A DNA stretch of 54,647 bases from Clostridiales bacterium (GTDB lineage Bacteria; Bacillota; Clostridia; Lachnospirales; CAG-274): NCBI GenBank assembly GCA_021201395.1, contig JAJQFB010000045.1, forward strand, positions 1 to 54,647, read 5' to 3'. The position numbers and the translations under genes are program-made. Below, one piece after another: positions 25,597 through 35,570 of this stretch. How positions within the stretch are numbered: the stretch's first letter is position 1; each line of letters opens with the position of its first letter. A model generated the notes under the pieces. It saw only the letters and a program-made list of their open reading frames with translations. It did no database searches and had not been told where the DNA came from.

Positions 25597-25759
25597 ACCT
25601 GTCCCCTCCTGATTGTAATATATTTATCATCTATTACATAATAACATATTTTATGTGTTTTGTCACCTGTTTTTGCACTGATGAAAGCTTATGTCATAGC
25701 TTCGGCCTTTTCCGAATAGCATATAACATATAAATAAAAGGATTCGGATAATAAATAAT

Positions 25760-26530
25760 ATGCGGAGTGTGTATACGGCTTTTTTATTTATAATGCTTGT
25801 AATGGCGGCGGTGCCTCTTTACGCAGGGAGTATTAATCGGGAGTATACAAAAGAGGAGATTAAGTCTGCGGCGAAAAAGGTTGTTCCCTCTCCGGTTTAC
25901 GGAGAGATTAAAAAGGGAACAGAGCTTTATGCTTCTCCCTCTGAGGACTCAGCCTTTGAAGAAGCTTTAAATAGGGAGAGAGTTCTTATTTTAAAGGATT
26001 TTTCTCTTATGTGGTATTACATAGAGGCCGACAGCGGCAAGGCATGGGTCAAAGCCGAAGATATAAAAATCCCCTCGGATTCCCTTACAGCCAATGACAG
26101 CCTGACAAACAGGGAGATAGAGTGTTATATAAACACGGGAGATTTTAAGAGCAAAACCGACAGGCTCATTTGGGTGGACATACACCGCCAGCGGATTTAC
26201 ATACTTAAAGGAGAGGACGGCGGCTTCCGTCTTGAAAAACGACTTGTCTGCGGAACGGGCAAAAACATCTCCCCTACAACGAGAGGGCTTTTCGAGATTT
26301 CCGACAGGGGAGAATGGTTTTACTCACTCAGGCTTAAAAGCGGAGCAAAATATTGGGTAAGATTTAACGGAGCCTATCTTTTTCACTCCGTGGCTATGGA
26401 CAAGGAGAGAAACATAACCGACCCCGCCTTAGGCAGACGCTGTTCAAACGGCTGCGTAAGGGTTTCCGTAAAAGACGCCGAATATATCTATAAAACAATT
26501 CTCGCCGGAAGTACCGTATGGGTCAATTAA
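25760..26530 (+). CDS. L,D-transpeptidase (YkuD domain) with SH3-like region
   Basis: 256 aa, secreted (signal peptide through about residue 22). Residues 45-105 look like a bacterial SH3-type domain (GTELYASPSEDS, WYYIEADSGKAWVKAED). The YkuD catalytic domain spans about 133-256 with His209 (YLFHSVAMD) and nucleophile Cys232 in CSNGCVRVS. It cross-links peptidoglycan 3-3 or attaches proteins to the wall, and is resistant to most penicillins. The ribosome-binding site AAAGGA is farther than usual (17 nt). An inverted repeat TCCGAAT/ATTCGGA (25711-25717, 25742-25748) precedes it and could be a regulatory site. Confidence 0.92.
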   Translation: MRSVYTAFLFIMLVMAAVPLYAGSINREYTKEEIKSAAKKVVPSPVYGEIKKGTELYASPSEDSAFEEALNRERVLILKDFSLMWYYIEADSGKAWVKAEDIKIPSDSLTANDSLTNREIECYINTGDFKSKTDRLIWVDIHRQRIYILKGEDGGFRLEKRLVCGTGKNISPTTRGLFEISDRGEWFYSLRLKSGAKYWVRFNGAYLFHSVAMDKERNITDPALGRRCSNGCVRVSVKDAEYIYKTILAGSTVWVN

Positions 26531-26685
26531 TCATCGCTTCCCCAACCTTTTTCACAAAAATTAAGAAAAAAAGAAGTATATTTTATATAAATTTTAACTT
26601 TTCTTTTTCAGATAAATGTATTATAATTAATACAGATATTTATAAATGCAAAAACATTAAAATTTTTTACGGAGGATACAAGTAA

Positions 26686-27987
26686 ATGAAGAAATCATTA
26701 AGACTTTTAGGAACATCTCTTCTTCTTTCTTTTGCTCTTGCTTCTTCGTCAATGTCGGTTGCGGCCTTTGCCGATGAAACAGATGATACAGAAGCAACGG
26801 AAGAGACCGAAGAAACAGAGGACGAAGCGGAGGAAGAAACCGAAACGCCGGAAATGGATTTTTCCGATGTAGACAGTGAAACGGAAGCCGGAGCGGCCAT
26901 CGCGAAAATGTATGAAAACGGCTATATAACAGGCTACACTGACGGAACTTTCCGCCCCGACGGAAGCATTACCCGTGCAGAGCTTGTGAGAATAGTAAAC
27001 CAGACTCTCCGGCTTGAAAGGATCAGTGAGGACACAGTAAGCAGCTATTCCGACGTAGAGGAAGCAGCCTGGTATTATGAAGATATTATAATCGCTCAGG
27101 AGCAGGGCTATGTTTCGGGTTTCCCCGACGGAACTTTCCGCCCTAACGAAAACATAACCCGTGAACAGTTCTGTACAATACTTTCACAGTTCTATTCATT
27201 CTCACCTCTTGAAAGCTATACCGAGGTTGTTTCAGACGAAATTTCGGGCTGGGCAGAGGACTATGTATATGCCGTTCTTTCCTACGGTATTATGAACCTT
27301 GAGGACGATAACGCTTTCAGAGCAACGGAGAACATTACAAGAGGCGAGGTTTGCCTTGCTATGGTTAATTTCATAATCACAGACGAGGGCGAGGTCAGCG
27401 ACATACTTTCCTCTATTATAAGTGACACCGAATCCTCCTCTACGGGAAGCTCCTCAAGCTCAAGCGGCTCTTCAAGTTCAGGCGGCGGCTCATCTTCCGG
27501 CAGCTCCTCAAGCTCTTCAGGCTCAAGCAGTTCTTCCTCTTCAAGCAGCGAGACGACAACAGAGAGCGACAGTGAAACAACAACCGACGGCGACACGGAA
27601 ACAACAACCTCTTCAAGCTCAAGCGGAAGTTCATCATCTACAACAGACTCTACAACAACCACAACCGAGACGGAAACCGAAACCACAACAATAGACAGCG
27701 AAACCCTTGCAGCGGTTAAGAGCGTTTACAACAGTCTCCAGTATGCCCAGATAAACGCCACAAACAGTTCTGTTAAGAGCTTTATCAAAAACATAAGGGC
27801 ATATTTAAAGAGCTATATGAACGACCCCTCAATGGATATAGACGCAGCAGCAGATGATATTATTTCACAGTACAGAAGTCTTTCAACGGAGGAAAAGGCT
27901 TTAGCTCAGGATCTTATACTGGAATATTGCTCACTGACCCAGCTTATGGATCTTAAGAATACGCTTCTTCCGAATTATACGATATGA
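26686..27987 (+). CDS. S-layer homology (SLH) domain protein with Ser-rich linker
   Basis: 433 aa, secreted (signal peptide to about AFA at residue 29). An acidic Thr/Glu stretch (31-56) leads to three SLH repeats: 59-105 (FSDVDSE...GYTDGTFRPDGSITRAEL), 121-167 (FPDGTFRPNENITREQF) and 185-230, which lacks the conserved GxFxP core and may bind poorly. SLH domains bind secondary wall polymers. Then a Ser- and Thr-rich linker (about 246-350) and a helical C-terminus. The start follows GGAGG. It ends in a 4-bp ATGA overlap with vanZ, so the two are co-translated. Confidence 0.92.
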   Translation: MKKSLRLLGTSLLLSFALASSSMSVAAFADETDDTEATEETEETEDEAEEETETPEMDFSDVDSETEAGAAIAKMYENGYITGYTDGTFRPDGSITRAELVRIVNQTLRLERISEDTVSSYSDVEEAAWYYEDIIIAQEQGYVSGFPDGTFRPNENITREQFCTILSQFYSFSPLESYTEVVSDEISGWAEDYVYAVLSYGIMNLEDDNAFRATENITRGEVCLAMVNFIITDEGEVSDILSSIISDTESSSTGSSSSSSGSSSSGGGSSSGSSSSSSGSSSSSSSSSETTTESDSETTTDGDTETTTSSSSSGSSSSTTDSTTTTTETETETTTIDSETLAAVKSVYNSLQYAQINATNSSVKSFIKNIRAYLKSYMNDPSMDIDAAADDIISQYRSLSTEEKALAQDLILEYCSLTQLMDLKNTLLPNYTI

Positions 27988-28469
27988 TGAAGTTTACAAA
28001 AGATATAAAAGATATCAGAGTAAGGGCTGTTTTTGCAGCCCTTACGGTTTTAATGCTCCTGTTTATATTCGGTATGTCGGCCTTTGACGGAGATTCCTCC
28101 TCCGAGTTAAGCGGCGGCCTTTTGGAATATATAAATCTGCTCCTTTCCAAAATAGGGCTCGATTCTTCCCTGACAGACCATATTTTGAGAAAAGCGGCTC
28201 ACTATACGGAATATTTTATATTGGGCTGGCTTTACCTGACAGACGTCTTAAGCTGGACAGGCAGCCTTAAAAAATCTCTGATTTATCCCCTGCCGGCAGG
28301 CTTTGTTACGGCTTGTCTCGATGAATTAAGCCAAAATTTTTCAGAGGGAAGAAGTCCGGGGATAGCCGATGTTTTTATAGATTTTTTGGGAGTTTTTACG
28401 GCCGTTTTAATATTTGCCGTCATAATTATAATAATAAAACACAAAAAAGGGGAACCTTTAAGCCTATAG
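27984..28469 (+). CDS. VanZ-family membrane protein
   Basis: 161 aa with four membrane segments. VanZ motifs are clear: RKAAHYTEYFILGWL (the HF.EY element), then LDELSQNFSEGRSPGIADVFIDFLG. VanZ confers low-level teicoplanin resistance in enterococci; family members occur widely in Firmicutes and their role is unclear. The start overlaps the SLH gene stop (ATGA), and two ATGs in tandem (27984, 27987) are possible starts. Pairing with an S-layer protein suggests an envelope role. Confidence 0.9.
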   Translation: MMKFTKDIKDIRVRAVFAALTVLMLLFIFGMSAFDGDSSSELSGGLLEYINLLLSKIGLDSSLTDHILRKAAHYTEYFILGWLYLTDVLSWTGSLKKSLIYPLPAGFVTACLDELSQNFSEGRSPGIADVFIDFLGVFTAVLIFAVIIIIIKHKKGEPLSL

Positions 28470-28496
28470 GAGCTTTGGGTTCCCTCTTTGATTTTT
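28446..28496. terminator. Terminator between vanZ and ftsH (convergent)
   Basis: AAAGGGGAACC and GGTTCCCTCTTT form the stem (one bulged base), overlapping the vanZ stop. T-rich runs flank it, so it may serve both strands. Confidence 0.65.
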
Positions 28497-28501
28497 CTTG
28501 A

Positions 28502-30388
28502 TTACAGGTCTGTCTGCTCGGGCTGTGCTTCTTCGGTTTCGCTTTCAGCGCCGTAACGCTTAACAAGCTCTCTGAATTCATCGCCCGTTACTTTTTCCTG
28601 TTCCATAAGAAGCTCGGCGGATTTATGGAGAAGCTCCATATTGTCTGTAAGTATTTTTTCCGCCTTATCGTAACAGCGGTTTATAATATTCTGTATCTCG
28701 CTGTCTATTTTTCTGGCATAGTCCTCGCTGTAGTTCATAGTATGGCCTATGTCCTTGCCTAAAAAGACCTGATTGTCATCATCGCCGTATCTTATGGGCC
28801 CCACAAGGCCGCTCATACCGTATTTTACAACCATATTTCTGGCCATTTCCGTGGCTCTTTCTATGTCGTTTGAGGCTCCCGTTGTAACGTCCCCGAAGAT
28901 AAGGGCTTCCGCAACCCTGCCGCCGAAGAAAGAAACAATCTGATTCTCAAGGTAAGATTTTGTGTGGTACATTTTGTCCGCAGGCAGGGGCATGGTATAG
29001 CCGCCGGCTCTGCCCGTGGGAATAACCGAGATAAGATGTACAGGGTCTAAATCGGGAAGAACCTCGTGTATTATAGCGTGACCCGATTCGTGATAGGCCG
29101 TGATTTTCCTTTCCTTTTCACTTATAACCCTTGACTTCTTTTCAACCCCTACTCCTACCTTTATATAGGCCTTGTTTATGTCCTCCATATCAAAGGCTCT
29201 TTTGTTCTTTCTTGCCGCAAGGAGAGCCGCCTCATTAAGCAGGTTCTCAAGATCCGCCCCTGTAAAGCCCGGTGTTGTTTTTGCCACCGTTTTAAGGTCA
29301 ACGGAGGGATCCATTTTTTTGTTTCTGGAGTGAACCTTTAAAATATCCTCTCTGCCCCTTAGGTCGGGAGTGTTTACAACGGTCTGTCTGTCGAAGCGGC
29401 CGGGTCTTAAAAGAGCCGGGTCGAGAATATCCGGGCGGTTCGTAGCCGCAACAATTATAATTCCCTCGTTTGCTCCGAAGCCGTCCATCTCAACCAAAAG
29501 CTGGTTAAGGGTTTGTTCCCTTTCGTCATGTCCGCCCCCTAAGCCTGCGCCTCTGCGGCGGCCTACGGCGTCTATCTCGTCTATGAAAACAAGACAGGGA
29601 GAATTTTTCTTTGCCTGTTCAAAAAGGTCTCTTACTCTCGAAGCACCTACGCCTACGAACATCTCAACAAAGTCCGAGCCGGAAATAGAGAAAAAGGGTA
29701 CTCCCGCTTCTCCGGCTATGGCCTTTGCCAAAAGTGTTTTTCCCGTTCCCGGAGGGCCTACAAGCAAAACCCCCTTAGGTATTCTTGCGCCTATTTCAGT
29801 AAATTTTTTGGGAGCCTTAAGGAAATCCACAATTTCCTCCAAATCAAGCTTTTCCTCGTCAAGACCGGCCACATCGTTAAAGGTTACCTTCTTACTGTCG
29901 GCGTCAAAGAGCCTTGCTCTGCTCTTTCCGAAATTCATCATCCTTCCGCCGCCCTGACTTTGCTGCATTATCACCATAATGACGATAATTCCTGTTACAA
30001 CAATAATAACGGGGAAAATATAGCTTATTATGGAAGCGCTTCTGTCAGTAGGCAGGGTCGTAACGGTTAAATCACTGTTTTCCGCCACAATACCGTTTAG
30101 GGTATTCATAAAGGCGGAAACACTTACAAGCTCAACGGTATAGGAATAATTATCCTTTATAATTACGGCCTCTCCCGTGTCAGAGCCGTCTCCGTCCTGC
30201 TGTATGCTTACGTTTATAACCTCGCCGCTTTTTAAATCGCTTATAAGCTCAGAATAAGTATATGTTTTTGTGCTTTCGGCGGAGCTGTCCCCGGAAAGAC
30301 TTCCGTAGCCGCCGTAGCCCAATATAAGCATCATTACCAAAAAAACAACAGCATATATTATAAGTGCTTTAATTGTATCGTTTTTCAA
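28502..30388 (-). CDS. ftsH: FtsH, ATP-dependent membrane zinc metalloprotease
   Basis: 628 aa. Two N-terminal membrane segments flank an extracytoplasmic domain (residues 7-26, 120-141). AAA+ ATPase: Walker A GPPGTGKT (211-218), Walker [10 protein letters not shown], second region of homology [17 protein letters not shown]. Zinc site HESGH (433-437). It degrades unstable membrane proteins and, in sporulation, SpoVM-regulated targets. The start is TTG, seven bases after AAGGAGG. It is the last gene of the spoIIE-tilS-ftsH group. Confidence 0.97.
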   Translation of the reverse strand: MKNDTIKALIIYAVVFLVMMLILGYGGYGSLSGDSSAESTKTYTYSELISDLKSGEVINVSIQQDGDGSDTGEAVIIKDNYSYTVELVSVSAFMNTLNGIVAENSDLTVTTLPTDRSASIISYIFPVIIVVTGIIVIMVIMQQSQGGGRMMNFGKSRARLFDADSKKVTFNDVAGLDEEKLDLEEIVDFLKAPKKFTEIGARIPKGVLLVGPPGTGKTLLAKAIAGEAGVPFFSISGSDFVEMFVGVGASRVRDLFEQAKKNSPCLVFIDEIDAVGRRRGAGLGGGHDEREQTLNQLLVEMDGFGANEGIIIVAATNRPDILDPALLRPGRFDRQTVVNTPDLRGREDILKVHSRNKKMDPSVDLKTVAKTTPGFTGADLENLLNEAALLAARKNKRAFDMEDINKAYIKVGVGVEKKSRVISEKERKITAYHESGHAIIHEVLPDLDPVHLISVIPTGRAGGYTMPLPADKMYHTKSYLENQIVSFFGGRVAEALIFGDVTTGASNDIERATEMARNMVVKYGMSGLVGPIRYGDDDNQVFLGKDIGHTMNYSEDYARKIDSEIQNIINRCYDKAEKILTDNMELLHKSAELLMEQEKVTGDEFRELVKRYGAESETEEAQPEQTDL

Positions 30389-30439
30389 AGCTCAACCTCC
30401 TTAAACCTATTGTAACTATATCATTATAACACATTTTTT

Positions 30440-31792
30440 TCAAAAAACAAGACTTATGTATAAATAAATGCCCTTATTTTCGGTAAAAAATCCGTATCCC
30501 TTTTTAAGTCCCAAAACAGCCGCCGCATTTTCTCCCGAAATAAGTATGGGATATTTGTGCCTTTCCTCCGAGGGTATCTTTTTTTCGGAATAAATTTTCT
30601 TAATGTCCTGTCTACCGCCTTTTATGGGAAGCTTATCCCCGGGAAGCCTTGTGCGCAGCCTTAAGGGAAGCTTAAATTTCTCCTTTTTTAATATTCCGTA
30701 CTCCTTTTCCTCTCTTTTTTCTCTTGTAAGCAAAACCTTAAGCCCTGCTTCGGCTATAAAAACCTCTTTTTCAAGCTCAAGCTCATAGTCATATTCCCTT
30801 GCTTCCCGGCCGCAGCGGCCTATAATAAGCCTGCCAAATTCCTTTCGCCCCTCCAAACCCTCTATAAGGGAAATTTTTTTGCCGTTTTCACCCCTGCAAA
30901 GCCTCTTTAAATCCTCAATATGCTTATATTCTATATCCTGACCCTTTTTTGTAAGAGGCAGACAGGCAAGCCTTAAAACTCTGCCTATTAAAACATTGTT
31001 TTCGCCCTTGAGCCTGCCGCAGTCGATTGCAATTCGGTCTTTCCTTTCTTCAAGAATAACCCTTTTATAGGCCTTTCGGCTTTCTTCCTCTATAAATTCG
31101 TTTTCAGCTCTTAAAATAAGGGAGCTTCTGTAAAGAGCCTCAACAATGTTTGGATTAAAGCTCTTTTCAAGCTCCGGCAGAAGCTTAAGCCTTATTCTGT
31201 TTCTCGTGTACTCCGTTTTTAAATTGGTGCTGTCGGTTATATATTCAATATCACCTAAATATTCCTCTATTTCCCCTCTTGTGACACAGAGCAGGGGTCT
31301 TATTATTTTATTCCTTTTGGGTAAAATCCCCCCGAGTCCCTTAAGCCCCGTTCCTCTTAAAAGCCTTTGGAGCATAGTCTCTGCATTATCGTTTTTGTTG
31401 TGGGCAAGGGCAATTCTTTCGGCTTCTTTTTTTTCGGCGGCCTCTTCAAAAGCTCTGTAGCGGTAAACCCTGCCGCATTCCTCCTCCGTTAAGCCCTCGG
31501 TTTTAGCCAAGGCAGGTATATCATAGGAATAACACAAAAGCTCAACACCTAAATCTTTACAGAGAGAAGCAACAAAAGCCTCATCTCTTAAGGCTTCCTC
31601 ACCCCTTATATTGTGGTTAATATGTACCCCGTAAAGCTTAAGCCCGTATTCAGATTGAAGCTCAATAAGAACCCGAAGCAGACAGACAGAATCCGCTCCT
31701 CCGGAAATACCTATAACAACTCCGTCCCTGTATTCCAAAAGCCCGTTTTCTATAATAAATTTCCTAATTTTATCAACCATATCAAAACCCAT
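30440..31792 (-). CDS. tilS: tRNA(Ile)-lysidine synthetase TilS
   Basis: 450 aa. PP-loop ATPase SGGADSVCLLRVL near residue 30. It converts the wobble cytidine of tRNA(Ile)(CAU) to lysidine so it reads AUA; essential in most bacteria. The N-terminal domain shows GVHINHNIRGEEA and the AHNKNDNAETMLQRLLRGTGLKGL segment (in parts HNKNDNAETML). The C-terminal TilS domain contains LPGDKLPIKGGRQDIKKI. The start is unclear: ATG at 31792 or the ATG at 31780 that matches the family (MVDKIRKF). In Bacillus, hpt lies between tilS and ftsH; here only 51 bp separate them. Confidence 0.93.
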   Translation of the reverse strand: MGFDMVDKIRKFIIENGLLEYRDGVVIGISGGADSVCLLRVLIELQSEYGLKLYGVHINHNIRGEEALRDEAFVASLCKDLGVELLCYSYDIPALAKTEGLTEEECGRVYRYRAFEEAAEKKEAERIALAHNKNDNAETMLQRLLRGTGLKGLGGILPKRNKIIRPLLCVTRGEIEEYLGDIEYITDSTNLKTEYTRNRIRLKLLPELEKSFNPNIVEALYRSSLILRAENEFIEEESRKAYKRVILEERKDRIAIDCGRLKGENNVLIGRVLRLACLPLTKKGQDIEYKHIEDLKRLCRGENGKKISLIEGLEGRKEFGRLIIGRCGREAREYDYELELEKEVFIAEAGLKVLLTREKREEKEYGILKKEKFKLPLRLRTRLPGDKLPIKGGRQDIKKIYSEKKIPSEERHKYPILISGENAAAVLGLKKGYGFFTENKGIYLYISLVF

Positions 31793-31855
31793 TTCTCAAA
31801 AAAATTTGCACGCCCGAATCCTACGTTACCATTATACCCTAACCACTCCCCAAAA

Positions 31856-34168
31856 TCAATAAATTTTTGCAACAAGCACTGTAATGTCGTCAAGAATAAG
31901 CCCTCTGTAATTATGCTTTACAACCTCGAACAGTGTTTCGCAAAGTCTGGGGTAAGAAAGTGTCGCATATTCCTCTATTGTGTTTATAAGACCGCCCAAG
32001 GCCCGCCCCTCGGCCTTAAAGGAGTCCGCCGCTCCGTCGGTCACCATAATTACGGTATCGTTCTTCTTAAGCTTATATTCCGAAATTTGAGGGCTTATTT
32101 CCGTAAGAATCCCCATAGGCAGGCTTTCCCCCTTAATTTCCGTCACCTTTCCGTTTCTCAATATATATGTGGGGCAGGCGGCGGTCTTTATAATGGAAGT
32201 GTCGCCGCTGTAGAGATTTATTATACAGGCGTCAAGAGTCGCAAAGCTTTCTTCGCTTGCGTTTATCTCAAGACAGGTGTTTATAAGCCTTATGGAAGCT
32301 TCCTTTGAAAAACCCGAGGATATAAACTCCCTGAAAAGGTCGAGAGAGGCGGCGCTTTTCTCGCTTGCGGCTTTTCCGCTGCCCATACCGTCCGAAAGAG
32401 CGAGGAGATAAGTTCCGTCCTTAAGCTTCGTAAAGGTGTGGTTGTCTCCGGAAACACGTTTTCCGCTTTTAGGCTCCTTAAAAATTTTAACTCCCACGTG
32501 AAGCCTGTTTTTCCCTATAAACCGAATTGTGCATAAGTCCTTATTATATTTGTCATAAACCGCAATTCCTCCCTCTTTCATAATTTTTTCGGTACTGTTG
32601 TCGTTTATAACCTCTATAATTCTGTCGGTGTTAAGCTTTGTACAGTCACAGTTTCTCATTGTAACCAAAATTTCAAGCCGCCCTCCGGCTGTTCTTCCGG
32701 CGGAAAGGGACTTAACGTTAATTCTCTCGTCCTTAAGACAGTTAAGAAGCTTAAGGCTCATTTCCTTGTCAAAGGACAGGTCGCTTCTGAAGCTGAAAGA
32801 CAGATTAAAGAGAAGCTCCGCTACGGACTCAATATAACACTTCATAACGGCTCTTGTTTTTCTTGGTCTGTTAAGCCAAACAATGTTGAGATGCTCCGTT
32901 TCCCAAACCTTTTCCGCCGTCTGAACAAAGGTTGAAAAGGCCATACAGGAACGCTTGAAATCGTAGGATATACGGGAAAGGTCTATATATCCGTTTTCTT
33001 CCATATTTATGAACATTTTGCAGATGGCGTCGTATGTAACATAATAATTTTTATCCCAACAGAAGCTCTTAAGACTGCACCCCAAGCACATCCTCCTTGC
33101 CGCCTCGTCGGTCATTCTGTTGTATATGTTCTCCTGCTGCTCCTTTTCTCTGTAATCCGTAAAGGCAGCACCTAAGCTCCTAAATGAAAAAGAGTAGCTT
33201 TTAAGGGTATTTTCAACCATAGTGTAAACCTGTTCTATATACTCCTCGGGCTCCCTTACTCCCGTATTGAAAACAGAGCTTAATCTGTAATAAATTCTGT
33301 CGGGAATAAACAAAAACAGTGTGGATGAAAAAACGGCTCCGCTGACATAGCTCCTTTCAAGAAGAGAAGAGTCAAATTTAAGGGTCAGCAGGAACAAGCC
33401 CACCACAAAAATAAATGCCGCAAGACCCCTGTTCTTTCCTTTAACAAAGCCCGTCAGGAAGCCGCTTAAGGAGAGAGGAGGGAAAAGGCTAAGTTCACCG
33501 CCGCCCTGCATAATAAGCATAAAGGCCAGACAGCTGCCGCAGCAGGCTCCTGCCGCAGAACCGAATTTATAGGAAACCGTAAGCAAAAAGAGTGCCGCAA
33601 GTATGACAGAAACCTCCGCCCCGAAAATAATAATATCCTCCGTTCCGCAGATTACAACCCCTGCAATTACAATAAGACTTATGACCTCCTCTGTTGTAAT
33701 AAGCCGTTTGGGGCGGCGGGGGTCAATAAGGCCGAAGCCCCTGTCCAAAACATAACTTACGAAAAAGGAAAATAAGGCCTCTACTGTATTTACAAAAAGA
33801 TAGTAGGCCGAAAAGCCGTAAAAAATGCCGAAAATTCCTCCTCCTAAGGCCACGGCTCCGAGGGGAACAAGGCCTACGGAAAAATCTCTTTTGGGAAACT
33901 TCTTTGAAACCAAAGGATTGACAAGCAGGAAACAGACAAAAATAAAGAAATATTTACATATGTACAAATTAAGCCCCCTTGAAGCCATTCCCAAAAGAGA
34001 AGCAACGCCGCAGACCGCCCCAAGCCCCGGCCCGAAACAGGCGCAGGCCGCATAAGCAAAGGGCGAGAAAAAGCCGAAAAGCCTGACTCTTCCGAAGAAA
34101 AAGCAGATAACAACAGGCAGTATATTATATATTTTTATGTAATCAAAAGCTATTTTTATATTTTTCAA
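31856..34168 (-). CDS. spoIIE: SpoIIE, stage II sporulation phosphatase
   Basis: 770 aa. About ten hydrophobic N-terminal segments, a central region (about 300-560) and a C-terminal PPM phosphatase (ALSDGMGSGKAASEKSAAS, then IMVTDGAADSF supply metal-binding Asp). SpoIIE dephosphorylates SpoIIAA in the forespore to release sigma-F, and sits at the polar septum. The length is slightly below the 827 aa of B. subtilis. The start is TTG after AAGGAGGGA. It is the strongest sign in the window that the organism sporulates. tilS lies 63 bp downstream on the same strand. Confidence 0.95.
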   Translation of the reverse strand: MKNIKIAFDYIKIYNILPVVICFFFGRVRLFGFFSPFAYAACACFGPGLGAVCGVASLLGMASRGLNLYICKYFFIFVCFLLVNPLVSKKFPKRDFSVGLVPLGAVALGGGIFGIFYGFSAYYLFVNTVEALFSFFVSYVLDRGFGLIDPRRPKRLITTEEVISLIVIAGVVICGTEDIIIFGAEVSVILAALFLLTVSYKFGSAAGACCGSCLAFMLIMQGGGELSLFPPLSLSGFLTGFVKGKNRGLAAFIFVVGLFLLTLKFDSSLLERSYVSGAVFSSTLFLFIPDRIYYRLSSVFNTGVREPEEYIEQVYTMVENTLKSYSFSFRSLGAAFTDYREKEQQENIYNRMTDEAARRMCLGCSLKSFCWDKNYYVTYDAICKMFINMEENGYIDLSRISYDFKRSCMAFSTFVQTAEKVWETEHLNIVWLNRPRKTRAVMKCYIESVAELLFNLSFSFRSDLSFDKEMSLKLLNCLKDERINVKSLSAGRTAGGRLEILVTMRNCDCTKLNTDRIIEVINDNSTEKIMKEGGIAVYDKYNKDLCTIRFIGKNRLHVGVKIFKEPKSGKRVSGDNHTFTKLKDGTYLLALSDGMGSGKAASEKSAASLDLFREFISSGFSKEASIRLINTCLEINASEESFATLDACIINLYSGDTSIIKTAACPTYILRNGKVTEIKGESLPMGILTEISPQISEYKLKKNDTVIMVTDGAADSFKAEGRALGGLINTIEEYATLSYPRLCETLFEVVKHNYRGLILDDITVLVAKIY

Positions 34169-34188
34169 AGCAATCCCTCCTTGCCTAC

Positions 34189-34222
34189 ATTATATTTCAC
34201 TTATCCCAAAACACATATCGAA
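34189..34222 (-). promoter_or_regulatory. Candidate spoIIE promoter with a Spo0A-like box
   Basis: On minus, a TATAAT -10 (plus 34189-34194) has no good -35 at 17 bp. Instead TTCGATA lies 21 nt upstream (plus 34216-34222), one mismatch from the 0A-box core TTCGACA. Widely spaced, Spo0A-dependent promoters of this shape are known for Bacillus spoII genes. This is weak evidence. Confidence 0.35.
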
Positions 34223-34281
34223 TTTTGCCGCCGTATTCACTAAACCATAAGCAACTTTTTACATTTTTCCTGTGATAGCAT

Positions 34282-34310
34282 TTGACAAAGCGGCTGTTTT
34301 GGGGCATAAT
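34282..34310 (+). promoter_or_regulatory. Sigma-A type promoter for tmcAL-topB
   Basis: TTGACA (34282-34287), 17-nt spacer, CATAAT (34305-34310), divergent from spoIIE and 39 bp before the tmcAL start. Confidence 0.68.
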
Positions 34311-34349
34311 TAAAGAGATGATTTTTTAAAGCTTAAAGGAGAGACGCTT

Positions 34350-35540
34350 ATGCCAAAGGGAGCGGCTGTTGCGGCGGAATTTAATCCTCTGCATATGGGA
34401 CACAAATATATAATGGCTCAGGCAAAAGCCGAAACGAGGGCTGATTTTTTGGGCGTTGTTATGAGCGGAAGCTTTACCCAAAGGGGGGAGCCTGCGGTTT
34501 TTGACAAGTTTTTAAGGACAAAGGCGGCTCTTTTAAACGGAGCGGATATTGTTTTGGAGCTGCCTGTTATTTATGCCACGGGGGCGGTGGATGTTTTTGC
34601 AAAGGGATGCTGTTCGGTTTTGGAAAATTCCGGCATATTTGACTGTATGGTTTTCGGCTGTGAGGCGGATAATACAGAGGAGCTTTCCCGTGCGGCGGAA
34701 ATTTTGGCTATTGAACCCCCTGCCTTTAAAAAAGCTCTTAACGAAAATTTAAAAAAGGGCTTAAGCTTCCCCAAGTCAAGGGAGTCAGCCCTGAGAGCGG
34801 TTTTTCCCATTGATTCCGAAACACTATCCTCGCCCAACAATATTTTGGCTCTCGAATATATGAAACAGCTTAAAATAACAGGCTCCGGCCTTGTCCCCGT
34901 AGGCATAAAACGTCAGGGTTCAGGTTATAAAGATGATAAAATAGGAGAGGGCTTTGCCTCCGCCGCCGCTGTCAGAAAGGCTCTCTATGAAAAACGGGAG
35001 TGTGAAATAAGGGGTGCGGTGCCTGAAAATGTATTTGATATGTATATGGAAGAAAGCCGAAAAAGGCTTCCCGATTTAAATAATTACGGAGAGGCTCTCA
35101 GGTATGTAATACTTAAAAAAGGCCCTGAGGGCTTAAGAGAAATCTGCGATATTACAGAGGGGCTTGAAAATAAAATTTATAAAAGCTCCGATTTTGACAG
35201 TGTTGAGGGGCTTATTGACAGGCTTAAATCCAAGAGATATACAAGAACAAAGCTTACAAGAGGGCTTCTTCATATTCTTTTGGATATTAAAAGGGAAGAT
35301 GTACTGACAGACAGACCTCTGCCCTATATAAGGGTTTTAGGTATTAAAAGAGAAAAAACAGGGCTTTTAACCTTTCTTTCGGAAAATTCACAGGTTCCCG
35401 TATTAATAAATATAAAGAAAGATATTGAAAAGCTGTCTGTATGGGGCAGGGAGCTTTTTAAAAAGGAAGCCTTTGCTTCGGATTTATATAATCCCGAGAA
35501 AAAAGCCGAGGATTACACAAAGGGTCTTATAATTGTATAA
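34350..35540 (+). CDS. tmcAL: tRNA(Met) cytidine acetate ligase TmcAL (YlbM-like)
   Basis: 396 aa. The nucleotidyltransferase-like N-terminus has EFNPLHMGHKY (HxGH at residues 15-18), SGSFTQRGEPAVFDKFLRTKAAL and LELPVIYATGAVD, all family hallmarks. The enzyme activates acetate with ATP to form N4-acetylcytidine at the wobble position of elongator tRNA(Met). The C-terminal half is helical, with RGLLHILLDI near 310. The start is the ATG after AAAGGAGAG. topB follows after 30 bp with no terminator, so they are probably one unit. Confidence 0.93.
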   Translation: MPKGAAVAAEFNPLHMGHKYIMAQAKAETRADFLGVVMSGSFTQRGEPAVFDKFLRTKAALLNGADIVLELPVIYATGAVDVFAKGCCSVLENSGIFDCMVFGCEADNTEELSRAAEILAIEPPAFKKALNENLKKGLSFPKSRESALRAVFPIDSETLSSPNNILALEYMKQLKITGSGLVPVGIKRQGSGYKDDKIGEGFASAAAVRKALYEKRECEIRGAVPENVFDMYMEESRKRLPDLNNYGEALRYVILKKGPEGLREICDITEGLENKIYKSSDFDSVEGLIDRLKSKRYTRTKLTRGLLHILLDIKREDVLTDRPLPYIRVLGIKREKTGLLTFLSENSQVPVLINIKKDIEKLSVWGRELFKKEAFASDLYNPEKKAEDYTKGLIIV

Positions 35541-35570
35541 TATTTTGATATAGATAAAAGGATTGATAGT

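Noticed and set aside
27282-27694. Reading frames on both strands in the SLH Ser-rich linker, and repeat units that might be read as CRISPR-like
   Set aside because: The period is that of Ser codons in a low-complexity linker, with no conserved direct repeat and spacer structure.
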